Source of the DNA: Palauibacter sp022826685 | GTDB taxonomy: Bacteria; Gemmatimonadota; Gemmatimonadetes; Palauibacterales; Palauibacteraceae | Length of the DNA stretch: 64,000 bases | Assembly: GCF_965221685.1 (NCBI RefSeq) | Contig: NZ_OZ244907.1 | Direction: 5' to 3' (one strand) | Shown: positions 8,392 through 17,249 of the stretch, in pieces | How the letters are laid out: each line of letters begins with the position of its first letter | Position numbering within the stretch: the stretch's first letter is position 1 | Position numbers and translations under genes: made by a program | The notes under the pieces: generated by a model | The model's database searches: none | What the model was told of the DNA's origin: nothing | Seen by the model: only the letters and a program-made list of their open reading frames with translations

Positions 8392-9144
8392 TCAGACCGC
8401 GGCGAGCGCCTCCAGCGCGTCCAGGGCGTCGGCCCGGCCTCGCGCGTCCGGGAAGAGTTCGAGCGCGAGGGCGACCATGCCGGTCGCGTTCGCCACGGCG
8501 AAGCTGATCCCGTTGAGGTTGCGCGTCGGCGGGACGCCCGGGATCGGCCGCGGGTAGCCCGACGCATACAGGACGCGCCGCCCATCGCGGCGGCCGATGC
8601 GGATCCGGTGCCGCGGCAGGTCCCAGTCGAGGCACACGCCGAGCGCGCCGGGGAGGCTGCCCGGGAACTGACGCTGTCCCTCGTGCGAATAGGCCGCGAT
8701 GACGAGCGTTCCGGCCCGCGCGGCGCGTTCGACCGCGGGCTGCAGCTGTTCGATGCGGCTCTGCCGCGGCGTCCCGAGGCTCAGATTGGCCAGCCGGCAG
8801 CCTCGCTCCCCGGCCCAGTCGATCGCCTTCGCCAGCGTCCGGGCGCTCGTCGCGAGCTCATCGTGAAAGACGCGGGCGATGTCGACCCGCGCGCCCGGCG
8901 CCTTCTCCTGGATAGCCGCGGTGACGGCGGTCCCGTGGCCCAGCCGGTCGGTCAGGTCGTCGTGCTCGCGCCCGTCGGGAGTAAACGCAATGCCGCCTGC
9001 CAGGAGCCCCAGATGCGGATGGCCCGGATGCGCCCCGCTGTCGATGACCGCGATCGAGACGCCCCGGCCGGTTCGGCTCCAAAGCGGTTCCGCGCGCATC
9101 CGTACGGACGGTGCCACGGGCGGTCCCGCCGCCGCCGGCGTCAC
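8392..9144 (-). CDS. qhpE: QhpE: subtilisin-like leader peptidase of QHNDH
   Basis: A compact 250-residue S8-family serine protease with the full triad: Asp35 (VIDSGAHPGHP), His70 (RLGHGTAV) and Ser214 (NGISFAVANATG). It lacks a signal peptide and a long propeptide, consistent with a cytoplasmic maturation enzyme. In Paracoccus, QhpE cuts the leader from the gamma-subunit precursor after QhpD has cross-linked it. The GTG start overlaps the qhpF stop by four bases (GTGA), and it is the last gene of the cluster, so the identification rests on both motif and operon position. Confidence 0.85.
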   Translation of the reverse strand: MTPAAAGPPVAPSVRMRAEPLWSRTGRGVSIAVIDSGAHPGHPHLGLLAGGIAFTPDGREHDDLTDRLGHGTAVTAAIQEKAPGARVDIARVFHDELATSARTLAKAIDWAGERGCRLANLSLGTPRQSRIEQLQPAVERAARAGTLVIAAYSHEGQRQFPGSLPGALGVCLDWDLPRHRIRIGRRDGRRVLYASGYPRPIPGVPPTRNLNGISFAVANATGMVALALELFPDARGRADALDALEALAAV

Positions 9145-10859
9145 CCGGCGAACAGGGAGCGGAACGCACCCGGTCGACTGTCGAGCTCCGCCGGCCGGCC
9201 ATCCTGCGCGACCCGCCCGTCGCGGAGCACCACCACGCGCTCCGCCCGCCGCGCGAGCTCCGGGCGATGTGTGATGAGCACCGTGGTTCGTCCCCGCATC
9301 AGCGCTGCATAGCCCTCAAGCACCTGCGCCTCCGAGGCCGGGTCCAGCGCCCCCGTCGCCTCGTCGAACACGAGCACGGCCGGATCGGCCAGGAAGGCCC
9401 TGGCCACGGCCACGCGCTGTCGCTCGCCGGCGGAGAGTTGCCGGCCCCGCTCCCCGACGACCGTCTCGGCCCCCTCCGGAAGCGACGTGAGCAGCCCGTC
9501 GAGCGCGGCGGCCGCGAGCGCCCCGCCGACCTCCAGATCCGTGGCGTCGGGCTTGGCGTACCGTACGTTCTCGGCGATCGATGCGTGGAAGATGAACGGA
9601 TCCTGCTCCACCACGGCGACGTTCCGGCGCACGTCCCCCAGCGCGAGCGTAGTCAGGTCCCGTCCGTCGAGCAGCACCCTCCCGCCATCGGGGTCGAGCT
9701 GGCGCGAGAGCAGGTCCGCGATCGTCGACTTCCCGCTCCCGCTCGCGCCGACGAGCGCGACGACCTGCCCGGCGGGCACCTCCAGCGACACGCCTTCCAG
9801 CACCTCGCCCCCACGCCCGAAGCCGAGCCTCACGTCCTCGAGAACCAGGGCCCCCGCCGCCCTCGCCAGCCGCTCCGCCCCCTCCGCCTCCGCGACCTCC
9901 AATGGCGTGTCGAAGAGTTCATGGACGCGGACGAGCGACGCCCGCGCGCTCGCGAGGTTCGCGTACAGCCCCATCAGCGCCTGCACGGGAAAGAGGAGCC
10001 GCATCTGGTACGCCATGAACGCGACGAACGTCCCCAGCGTCGTCGCCTCCGTGATGACCCGGTAGCCCCCGTACAGAAAGACGGCGGCCGTCCCCGTCTG
10101 CAGGAGAACCCCCGGCAGGCCTCCCGCCAGGTACGTGAACCAGCGCATCGACATCAGGGCCCGCACGAATCGGTCGTTGTGGCGTCCGAACCGTTCCGCC
10201 TCCCGTTCCTGCGCGTTGGAGGCCACGACCGTCCGCACCCCCTGCAGGGTCTCGATGAGGAAGCTCCCGATGTCCGCGCTCCGCTCCCGCAGTTGCGTCA
10301 CGCGCCCCTCGAGCCGGTTCCGGTACCTCACCAGCGCCCAGAGGCTCGGCGGAAGCGCGATGAGACCCGCCAGGAAGAGCCGCGCATCGAGATAGACGAG
10401 CATCCCCACGGTCCCGATGAGGAAGAGCACGTTCCCGAACAGCCCGAGCGCCGCGTCCGCCGTCACCCGCTGGATCTCGCCGATGTCGCTGTTGATGCGC
10501 GAGACGATGTCCCCGAACGGCGTCCGCGCGTAGAACCGCGGCGAGAGCCTCTGAAGGTGGCGGTAGAGCGCGAGCCGCATGTCGAAGAGGATGCCGGCCG
10601 ACACCCGCGTGTACCGCATCCCGCTCGCGACGTTCGCCCCGAACCCGAGGATGGTGATCGCAATGAAGAGGGCGACGATCCTGAGCAGGAGAGGGAAGTC
10701 CTGTCCCAGGATCGCGTCGTCGATCATCGACTTCGACAGGTAGGGAAGGGCGAGCCCGAGGGCGGTCCCCGCCGTGGAAAGGAGGACCACGGGAAGCAAA
10801 GCCCCCGCGTACGGTCGAACGTAGGCGAGGGCTCGGCGAAGGTGCGGGTCCCGGATCAT
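9141..10859 (-). CDS. qhpF: QhpF: ABC transporter of the QHNDH operon
   Basis: This 572-residue half-transporter has an N-terminal six-helix ABC exporter domain (about 1-310) and a C-terminal ATPase. The ATPase carries Walker A GASGSGKST, signature LSAGERQRVAVARA and Walker B VLVFDEATGALD, all intact. It sits between qhpB and qhpE, as in the Paracoccus cluster, where QhpF is an ABC exporter-type protein needed for QHNDH biogenesis. What it transports (cross-linked gamma subunit or something else) is not shown by the sequence. Confidence 0.87.
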   Translation of the reverse strand: MIRDPHLRRALAYVRPYAGALLPVVLLSTAGTALGLALPYLSKSMIDDAILGQDFPLLLRIVALFIAITILGFGANVASGMRYTRVSAGILFDMRLALYRHLQRLSPRFYARTPFGDIVSRINSDIGEIQRVTADAALGLFGNVLFLIGTVGMLVYLDARLFLAGLIALPPSLWALVRYRNRLEGRVTQLRERSADIGSFLIETLQGVRTVVASNAQEREAERFGRHNDRFVRALMSMRWFTYLAGGLPGVLLQTGTAAVFLYGGYRVITEATTLGTFVAFMAYQMRLLFPVQALMGLYANLASARASLVRVHELFDTPLEVAEAEGAERLARAAGALVLEDVRLGFGRGGEVLEGVSLEVPAGQVVALVGASGSGKSTIADLLSRQLDPDGGRVLLDGRDLTTLALGDVRRNVAVVEQDPFIFHASIAENVRYAKPDATDLEVGGALAAAALDGLLTSLPEGAETVVGERGRQLSAGERQRVAVARAFLADPAVLVFDEATGALDPASEAQVLEGYAALMRGRTTVLITHRPELARRAERVVVLRDGRVAQDGRPAELDSRPGAFRSLFAG

Positions 10860-10910
10860 CCGGACCTCACGAATTCGAACGCCGGATCGAAACCGGATCG
10901 CGGGCCGGGA

Positions 10911-12008
10911 TCAGCCCGGATCGGGTACCACGACGACGCTCGTCATGTCCGCGTCCAGCGTGACCGTGCGCAGGAACTCGAACGTCTCCTCGTCGTAGAT
11001 GTCGATCGTGCTGCCGGCGTTGTAGATGTAGAGCTTCGTGCCGTCGGCGCTCGGCATCAGCGCCATCCGCGGCCGCCCCGCGAAGGGGACGCGCCCGGCG
11101 ACCCGCCGGTCCCGAAGATCGAACTTCCACATCTCGTAGTGCCCGATCTCGGACTTGAGCCCGTATCCCTTCGTCCCGTCCGGGGAGAGCACGAACGACA
11201 CCCCCTCGCTCGGGCCGATGGGGTGGAACTCCACGTCCTGCCCGGCCAGGTCCACGGTCGCGATGCCCATGAGACGGCGGTTCTGCAGCGGATCCGTCAT
11301 GCGGAAGAGGCCCGTGTAGACGCCGTCCTCCTCCTGGTAGGGACTCTGGCCGAAGGGGAGCCTCATCTCGCCGAGTCCCGGCTCCAGCGGTTCCGAGATA
11401 TCCCAGCGGTCCACCTCCTCGAAGGTCTCCGAGTCGAGCGCGACGAGGTCTTCCGAGAACATGTACAGGAGGTCGCCGTCCGGGGAGAAACGGAAGTTGG
11501 CGAACCGCCCCGGCTCCTCGTCGGGCCACGGGATGGTATCGGTCACCTCGTACGTGTCGAGGTCGAAACGAAGGATGGTCGGCTCGCCGATCTCGTACCG
11601 GTCCGCCAGCTTCGTGCGGCTCTGCACGAACATCGCCATCCATTCCTGGTCCGGGTGGACCTGGAAGGAACGGATCCACGTCCGGGTCGCGCCCTCGCTC
11701 AGCGTGAACTCTCCGACGGACTCCTTGGAGGGGAGCGCGATGATCTCGATCGTCTCGAAGAACGGATCCATCACATAGAGCCGCGATCGATCCTCGGAGA
11801 CGTCGAGACGAAGGGAGATCGGACGCTTGACCGGGATTCGGTCCACGACTTCCTCGGTGGCCTCATCCCAGACGAGGACTTCATTGCTGTAGTTGCCCAT
11901 GTACCAGTGGGCGTTGCGGCCATTCCCCTGCGCCTCGAGCGTCCGCACCCCGCCCAGGGCGCAAGCGAACGCGACCACCGCGACGACGCACCGCATTCGT
12001 CGGATCAC
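10911..12008 (-). CDS. qhpB: QhpB: QHNDH beta subunit (seven-bladed propeller)
   Basis: The 365 residues start with a Sec signal peptide (VVAVVAFACALGGVRTLEAQ). YVTN/quinoprotein-like beta-propeller blades follow (RFANFRFSPDGDLLYMFS, MALMPSADGTKLYIYNAGST). In QHNDH the beta subunit is a periplasmic propeller that forms part of the active-site cavity around the CTQ cofactor. The GTG start overlaps the qhpC stop by four bases, indicating coupled translation. Length and position between qhpC and qhpF match the known operon. Confidence 0.88.
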   Translation of the reverse strand: MIRRMRCVVAVVAFACALGGVRTLEAQGNGRNAHWYMGNYSNEVLVWDEATEEVVDRIPVKRPISLRLDVSEDRSRLYVMDPFFETIEIIALPSKESVGEFTLSEGATRTWIRSFQVHPDQEWMAMFVQSRTKLADRYEIGEPTILRFDLDTYEVTDTIPWPDEEPGRFANFRFSPDGDLLYMFSEDLVALDSETFEEVDRWDISEPLEPGLGEMRLPFGQSPYQEEDGVYTGLFRMTDPLQNRRLMGIATVDLAGQDVEFHPIGPSEGVSFVLSPDGTKGYGLKSEIGHYEMWKFDLRDRRVAGRVPFAGRPRMALMPSADGTKLYIYNAGSTIDIYDEETFEFLRTVTLDADMTSVVVVPDPG

Positions 12009-12337
12009 GGGAAGACGAGGTCCAGCTTACGCCAGTCCTTCTGCGCCGACGCGCACTGCGACGTCCAGTCCGGCGAGTGGTTGAGCTGGTCGGGCACGTG
12101 CGCCGGCCAGAAGCAGGCGAGGTGGCAGTCGAACAGATCCCGTTCCACCGGCTGGCACAGCCCGGCCGTGCCGCCGGTCGAATCCACCTCCCAACCCGGC
12201 GAGAACACGAGCGAGCAGCCCAGCGGGATGTGCGGCCCCTCCGGCGGGCTCTCGAGCCCCACGACGTCCAGCTCCTCGCGGGCCACCTGGGCCTCGATCC
12301 GGCCGGCCTTCTGGTTGATCGGCTTCAAGTGTTTCAC
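12005..12337 (-). CDS. qhpC: QhpC: QHNDH gamma-subunit precursor carrying CTQ
   Basis: The 110-residue precursor has every modified residue at canonical spacing: Cys41-Glu50 (9 apart), Cys61-Asp67 (6), Cys75-Asp83 (8) for the three Cys-Asp/Glu thioethers, and Cys71-Trp77 for cysteine tryptophylquinone. These equal Cys7/Glu16, Cys27/Asp33, Cys41/Asp49 and Cys37/Trp43 of the crystallised proteins. The numbering implies a leader of about 34 residues, somewhat longer than the 28 known in Paracoccus. The GTG start follows a G-rich Shine-Dalgarno region. The peptide is cross-linked by QhpD, oxidised, cleaved by QhpE, and assembled with QhpA and QhpB in the periplasm. A further Cys95 lies outside the known cross-links. 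Confidence 0.96.
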   Translation of the reverse strand: MKHLKPINQKAGRIEAQVAREELDVVGLESPPEGPHIPLGCSLVFSPGWEVDSTGGTAGLCQPVERDLFDCHLACFWPAHVPDQLNHSPDWTSQCASAQKDWRKLDLVFP

Positions 12338-12386
12338 GGCGTCCCCCCTCGCATGCGAAGGTCGGCCGGGCCCGCGCCCGGCCGCG

Positions 12387-13826
12387 TCAATGGTCGAAGC
12401 GGGCCAGGTACTCCGGGTTCCGCTCCGACAACTCTCCGTAGATCTCCAGACACGTGTGCGTCCACGTCCGGACCCAGTTGCAGAAGTGCAGGTTGGGTGC
12501 CGTCGTCTCGCCGTGTCTCGTGTGCGCTTCGTGATAGCAGCCGCCAGAGCAGATGGGACGGGCCCAGCACGTATGGCAGTCCGTCTTGTTCTTGATGTGG
12601 TGATCCTCGAGAAAATCCTTCTGCCGCTCCCGGTCGATCCCCTCGGCGACGCTACCGAAGCTGTGGTCGTTCGAGTAGGCGAAGCGGTGGCAGAGCGAGA
12701 CGTCCCCCCCCGTCGTCACGCCCATCAGCCCGAGTCCGGCCCCGCACGGATACGCCTTGCTCACGCCCTTGTGGATCTCCTCCAGCGTGTCCTTCACGTT
12801 CGAGAAACCGTGGTGCCGGTTCTCGACCGCATGATCCAGCCAGTCGCGCGCCAACTCCCCGAACTGGCGCAGCATGCGGTCGTATCCCTCGTCTTCGATC
12901 TCGTAGTCGCGTCCGGAGGAGGTCGTGACCGGGGCGAAGCCCACCTCCCAGAACCCCATTTCCTCCGTCAGGTGCTGGTAGATCCGGTGGATGTCGAGGT
13001 TCTCGCGGGTGAGCGTCACGCGCGCCCCGATCGGACGGGACTTGTGACGCTTGAGGAGTTCCTTGATCCGGGGCTTGACGGTCTCGTAGGAGCCCTTGCC
13101 GCTGTGGAAGACCCGCATGCGGTCCTGCATCTCCTTCGGTCCGTCGATGGAGACGGTCACGCCGATCTCGTTGTCCGCCAGCCACTCGATGATGTCGGGG
13201 CGGAGGAGCGTCGCGTTCGTCGTGAGACTGAACTCGATCCGCTTCTCCTCCTCCTCGGCGCGGCGGCGGGCGTAGGCCACCGTGTCCTGGAGCACGGGGA
13301 AGTTGAGCAGCGTCTCTCCCCCGAAGAAGGTGAGGTGCGCGACCTCGATCGGTCCCGACTCCTTGAGGAGGAACTCCACGCTCTCCCGCGCGGTCTCGTC
13401 CCCCATGAACTTCGGGTCGTCCGTGCAGGTCGTGTCGACGATCTTGTCTTCGCCGTACTCGTAGCAGTACGTGCACGCGAGATTGCACTTGTTCGTGACG
13501 TTCAGGACCATCGTCGTGAGCGGGAAACCGTCGGGCGGCAGGTCGTTCACGACCTGTTCGGCGGGAGCCCCCGCTTCCCCGATGGCGCGGATCTGCTGGA
13601 GTTCCAGCAACCCGTCGTGTACGCGGTCGACGGGGTATCGGTCCGAGAGCGAGTTCACGACTTCGCCCGGCGCGCGGGGACCGTAGCTCAGCAGATCGAG
13701 GATCGCGGAGGACGCCGCATCGATCCGGAAGATGCCGGCCGAGGGGACGAGATAAAGGAACCGCTCGCCCGACGCCTCGAAGGCGTGGAATTCGCGCAGC
13801 GCCAGTTGGCCGACGGGCTTGATCAC
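12387..13826 (-). CDS. qhpD: QhpD: radical SAM thioether cross-linking enzyme
   Basis: This 479-residue radical SAM/SPASM protein carries the cluster motif Cys114-x3-Cys118-x2-Cys121 (CNLACTYC), the following GGET strand (FFGGETLLNF), and a Cys-rich C-terminal SPASM region (CHTCWARPICSGGC). QhpD makes the three Cys-to-Asp/Glu thioether bonds in QhpC. The start is the GTG at 13826, which overlaps the qhpA stop by four bases; the open frame extends further upstream, but that extension has Arg-rich shadow composition. It lies directly upstream of its substrate gene. Confidence 0.93.
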   Translation of the reverse strand: MIKPVGQLALREFHAFEASGERFLYLVPSAGIFRIDAASSAILDLLSYGPRAPGEVVNSLSDRYPVDRVHDGLLELQQIRAIGEAGAPAEQVVNDLPPDGFPLTTMVLNVTNKCNLACTYCYEYGEDKIVDTTCTDDPKFMGDETARESVEFLLKESGPIEVAHLTFFGGETLLNFPVLQDTVAYARRRAEEEEKRIEFSLTTNATLLRPDIIEWLADNEIGVTVSIDGPKEMQDRMRVFHSGKGSYETVKPRIKELLKRHKSRPIGARVTLTRENLDIHRIYQHLTEEMGFWEVGFAPVTTSSGRDYEIEDEGYDRMLRQFGELARDWLDHAVENRHHGFSNVKDTLEEIHKGVSKAYPCGAGLGLMGVTTGGDVSLCHRFAYSNDHSFGSVAEGIDRERQKDFLEDHHIKNKTDCHTCWARPICSGGCYHEAHTRHGETTAPNLHFCNWVRTWTHTCLEIYGELSERNPEYLARFDH

Positions 13827-15598
13827 GGCACCAGCCTCCCCGTTGGAACGCCCTGCCACGGATCGAACTTGAGATACAGCGGCACGGTGACGATGAGGTG
13901 GGCGCGGGCGCGGAGGTCGCCGGCGCCGGCGGGAGCCGCGTCGGAACCCGCATACGTCGCGACGACCCACACGTCGCCGATGTTGTTTCGGTTGCCGTCC
14001 CGGCTGGAGTTGGGACCGTCGATGGCGGGGGTGAAGATCCCGTCCGGCCCCAGCGCGCCGACGTACTGGATGTCGTCGTCGTCGAAGGTGGCCGTGTACT
14101 CCTCCATGCTCCAGCTCACGGGCACCCGCCCGAGCCGGAGGTCGTCTTCCGTATTCGGTTCGCCGTCGGGGCCGTCGTCCCACCCGATCGCGTCGTACGC
14201 CTGATGGCCCTTCGGGAACGCCGCGCCGCCGATCCGTGCCATGCCGGCGCGCGGCGTCACCTGGAGGCGGTCCACGCCGTCGTGGACCTGAATCGCGCCC
14301 GCCAGGCTCACGCCGCCCACGAAGAGGTCGCGTCCGCCGACCGCCGCATCGTCATCGACCGAGAGGCGAAGCGTGACCTGGCTCCCGTCGCCGCCCGTCG
14401 CGGACTCGACCCGGACGCCCGGCCCGAAATCGAAATCCATCGCGTCGGGACTCGCCGGGAGGTTGGCGCCGTGGACCCGGAGTTCGGTGGACGAGGCACC
14501 CGTGCGGATTGCCCGGGGGTGTACGCCCGATATGACGGGGCCGCCGCTCGCGCGGGTGAGCTTCACGTCGGGGCCGAACTCGTCGTACGCGCCCGTGAAC
14601 CAGCGGCCGGTCATCGCCTGCCATCCGCGGTCCACCGTCATGACTTCCCGCAACTCATCCGCTCCGCCGGGATTCGACCGTCCCCGCCACTGATAGCCGG
14701 TATAGACGATGGCCGTTCCGCTGCGACGCACCTCCTGCCCGGACTCCGCGTACGTGTACGTCGCGCGGGAGCGGAACTCATCGGGTCCGTCGCCGGCGGA
14801 GATCTCGACCGTGCCGAAGATCTGACCCTTCCCGGGCTCGAAGCCCGCCAGCGCCCAGGTGCCGGCGAGGCGCGGCGAGCGCATGGAGGCCGACCAGGCG
14901 GACCATTCGGGCGTCTCGAGAGGGAAGGCCTCGGAGAGGTGGTCGATCGCCTCGTCCACCGGCTGGGGTCCGTCGCCGCCGTCCTGGAAGCCCTGGAAGT
15001 CGACGAGCGGGTAGAGGCCGCGGTGCGTCGCCATGAGGAGTTCCCACTCCTCGCGCGTGCGCCGCTGGGTGATGACGCGGCCCATGCTGTGGCACTGGAT
15101 GCAGGTGTTCTCGACGTCGCGGTCCGCCTCGTAGACGTGTTCGATGAGGCGGCGCTCCACCTCGAAGCGGCCGGGCTCGAGTTCCTCCGGAGCGAGGCCC
15201 TGCCGGTTGGAGAGATAGCGCACAACCTCGCGTGCCTCGTCGGGACCGAGGGAGACATCGTTGAGCGCTATCATGCGGCGGACCGACGTCTGCCACCCTT
15301 CCGGCGTCTTCCGCTCGTAGGAGATCCGCGTCATCCGCCCCTCGTCATCGCGCTCGTGACAGCGCTGACAGCGGACGATGATGACCTGGCTATCGATTGG
15401 ATAGCCCTCGTCGTCGGCCTGCGCCGGGGCCCCCGCGGTACCGGCGAACCGAGCCGAAGCGAGGTCGTCGGCCGCGGTCGAGGGCATGCCCGGGACCGGA
15501 GGAAGCGCGCGCGCGCCGAGAAAAACCAGCGCACCGACGGCCATTGCGGCCGCCGGCAGTCGGTCAAGTGCCCGTCGCGTAGTCGCTTCGCGTCTCAT
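13823..15598 (-). CDS. qhpA: QhpA: QHNDH alpha subunit (dihaem cytochrome c)
   Basis: The 591-residue exported protein has an N-terminal signal/anchor (AAAMAVGALVFLGARAL) and two c-type haem sites, C77QRCH81 and C166IQCH170, in the first 175 residues. Three beta-rich domains follow, including an IPT/TIG-like segment (PVISGVHPRAIRTG). This is the architecture of the QHNDH alpha subunit, which passes electrons from CTQ on the gamma subunit to a periplasmic acceptor. The start at 15598 is chosen for the GGAGG before it and the signal peptide that follows. Confidence 0.92.
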   Translation of the reverse strand: MRREATTRRALDRLPAAAMAVGALVFLGARALPPVPGMPSTAADDLASARFAGTAGAPAQADDEGYPIDSQVIIVRCQRCHERDDEGRMTRISYERKTPEGWQTSVRRMIALNDVSLGPDEAREVVRYLSNRQGLAPEELEPGRFEVERRLIEHVYEADRDVENTCIQCHSMGRVITQRRTREEWELLMATHRGLYPLVDFQGFQDGGDGPQPVDEAIDHLSEAFPLETPEWSAWSASMRSPRLAGTWALAGFEPGKGQIFGTVEISAGDGPDEFRSRATYTYAESGQEVRRSGTAIVYTGYQWRGRSNPGGADELREVMTVDRGWQAMTGRWFTGAYDEFGPDVKLTRASGGPVISGVHPRAIRTGASSTELRVHGANLPASPDAMDFDFGPGVRVESATGGDGSQVTLRLSVDDDAAVGGRDLFVGGVSLAGAIQVHDGVDRLQVTPRAGMARIGGAAFPKGHQAYDAIGWDDGPDGEPNTEDDLRLGRVPVSWSMEEYTATFDDDDIQYVGALGPDGIFTPAIDGPNSSRDGNRNNIGDVWVVATYAGSDAAPAGAGDLRARAHLIVTVPLYLKFDPWQGVPTGRLVP

Positions 15599-15701
15599 CC
15601 ATCCTCCGTTCCGAACCGGTAGATTGTGCGCCAATCGGTGCGGCCGCGCCACCCCGAACCCGGCCTTCTCCACACCCTGCGGCCGCCCGCCTGCCCGACC
15701 G

Positions 15702-17243
15702 TCACGGGTCGGCCAGCTCGATGAAGCCGGCGCCGACGGCGAAGGAGAGGGCGGTCAGGAAGTCCGGGAGCGCCGCCACCGTCCCCCGCCGGTTGTACGT
15801 CTCGAACAGGTCGGGGACCTGGTCGGACTCCGGCGCGACCTCCACGAGCCGGCGGAGGTCGACATTGCGTACGTAGCGCGCGCCGTCCGGGAGTCGGTCG
15901 GAGATGAGGTGGGCCTCGAGGGCGATCCGGTCGTCCACGACGGCGGGGCGGCGCACGCTCGAGAGTCCCGACGCCGGGCGGAGACGCACGGCCGGCAGCG
16001 AGCGGATGGTCTCCCACGCCGTCCGCACCTCGGGGTGCGCCAGGAAGGCGTCGACCCGGCGTTCGGCGAGTGAGCGGTCTCCGGGTTCCGACACCGCGGG
16101 CGCTCCGGGCGCGGGGGCGGGCCCCGGGATGTCCGCGCCCGCTTCCCGGGCCGCGGCCAGGCGAACCTGCCAGAACGCGTGGTCGTTCACGGCGGCGGCC
16201 TGCTCGAAGAAGGGGATGGACAACGCCCGGTAGGTGCGGTACACCTCGCGTTCCCGGTCGTCGTACAACTCGCAGGCAGGTCCGGCCATGGCTTCGTCCT
16301 CGAGCCCCGTATGCGTCACGATCGCGGCGAGCCACGCGGAGGCGAGCGCCTTCTTGACGCCGTACGAGGAGAGCGGGTCGATGAAGGAGCCGGCGTCGCC
16401 GACGAGGAGCAGGCCCGGCCGGCCGTGCGAGGTCGCGCCGTAGAGCGACGCGGGACATGCCCGCACGGGTCCCTTCAGCCGCCCTCCTTCGAGGCGCCGG
16501 CCGAGCCGCGCCGCCTTGGCGAGTTCGGCGCGCCACATGCCGTCGAGGCCCTTCTCGCGCGCGAGGTGCGTGCGGCGCGGGTCGACCATCGCCGTGACGC
16601 AGCGGGTACGCGGCGACGTGGGCACCGACCACGCCCACCCGTCCGGGTAGCTCTCTATGAGCGTACAGCCAGGGTCCGGCGGAGCGTGCCCGCGGTCTGC
16701 GGTCCAGCGGCCGACGAGCGCGAGCGTGGCGATCCCGCGCTCGCGCGCCCGCAGCCCCCGCCGGGCGAGCACTCCGGCCCGGCCGGAGGCATCGAGCACC
16801 CAGCGGCCCCGGTAGCGCGCGGTCGCAGTGGCCACGCGCCAGCCATCGGGCTCGACGGCCGTCTCGATGACCGGCCCGTCCGTCATCAGGCGCGCGCCCG
16901 CATCGCGGGCCACTCCGTGGAACACGGCTTCGAGCGCTGCCCGCTCCGCATGAAAACCATGCTCGGGCGCCCCGAACCGTTCTTCACGGCGGGGCATCCC
17001 GGCCCACCACACCGTGTTGCCTTCGTTCGGCACGAGGCCCGCCGCGTCCAGAGCGTCCAGCGCCCCCACGCGTTCGAGGAGCTTCCGCGCCGAGCCGGGG
17101 ATGGATTCGGCGAGCCATTTCGCCGGCGGTGCCGGCCGCGTGATCAGCGCGACATCATGCCCGCGCCGCGCCAGCGACGCCGCGGCGGCGCAGCCGGCCG
17201 GCCCCCCACCGACGATCAGGACGTCGTATGGCGTACCTGTCAG
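15702..17243 (-). CDS. qhpG: QhpG: FAD-dependent monooxygenase for CTQ formation (CTG start)
   Basis: The protein is a flavin monooxygenase-type oxidoreductase, about 513 residues. The dinucleotide motif YDVLIVGGGPAGCAAAASL lies at the extreme N-terminus, and the second FAD motif LLLVGDAGSFIDPLSSYGVK sits near the middle. The first ATG or GTG in frame (17069) falls after the FAD motif and would delete it. The upstream stop is the lectin TAA at 17250-17252, so only a CTG at 17243 can start a complete protein. QhpG dihydroxylates the QhpC tryptophan en route to CTQ. In Paracoccus the gene follows qhpE; here it precedes qhpA. Confidence 0.85.
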   Translation of the reverse strand: MTGTPYDVLIVGGGPAGCAAAASLARRGHDVALITRPAPPAKWLAESIPGSARKLLERVGALDALDAAGLVPNEGNTVWWAGMPRREERFGAPEHGFHAERAALEAVFHGVARDAGARLMTDGPVIETAVEPDGWRVATATARYRGRWVLDASGRAGVLARRGLRARERGIATLALVGRWTADRGHAPPDPGCTLIESYPDGWAWSVPTSPRTRCVTAMVDPRRTHLAREKGLDGMWRAELAKAARLGRRLEGGRLKGPVRACPASLYGATSHGRPGLLLVGDAGSFIDPLSSYGVKKALASAWLAAIVTHTGLEDEAMAGPACELYDDREREVYRTYRALSIPFFEQAAAVNDHAFWQVRLAAAREAGADIPGPAPAPGAPAVSEPGDRSLAERRVDAFLAHPEVRTAWETIRSLPAVRLRPASGLSSVRRPAVVDDRIALEAHLISDRLPDGARYVRNVDLRRLVEVAPESDQVPDLFETYNRRGTVAALPDFLTALSFAVGAGFIELADP

Positions 17244-17249
17244 GTCGGC

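Noticed and set aside
9111..14204. A 1697-codon open frame on the plus strand
   Set aside because: It is antisense to qhpE, qhpF, qhpB, qhpC and qhpD, which all have motifs. Its translation is Arg/Pro/Glu/His-rich, typical of a high-GC shadow frame.
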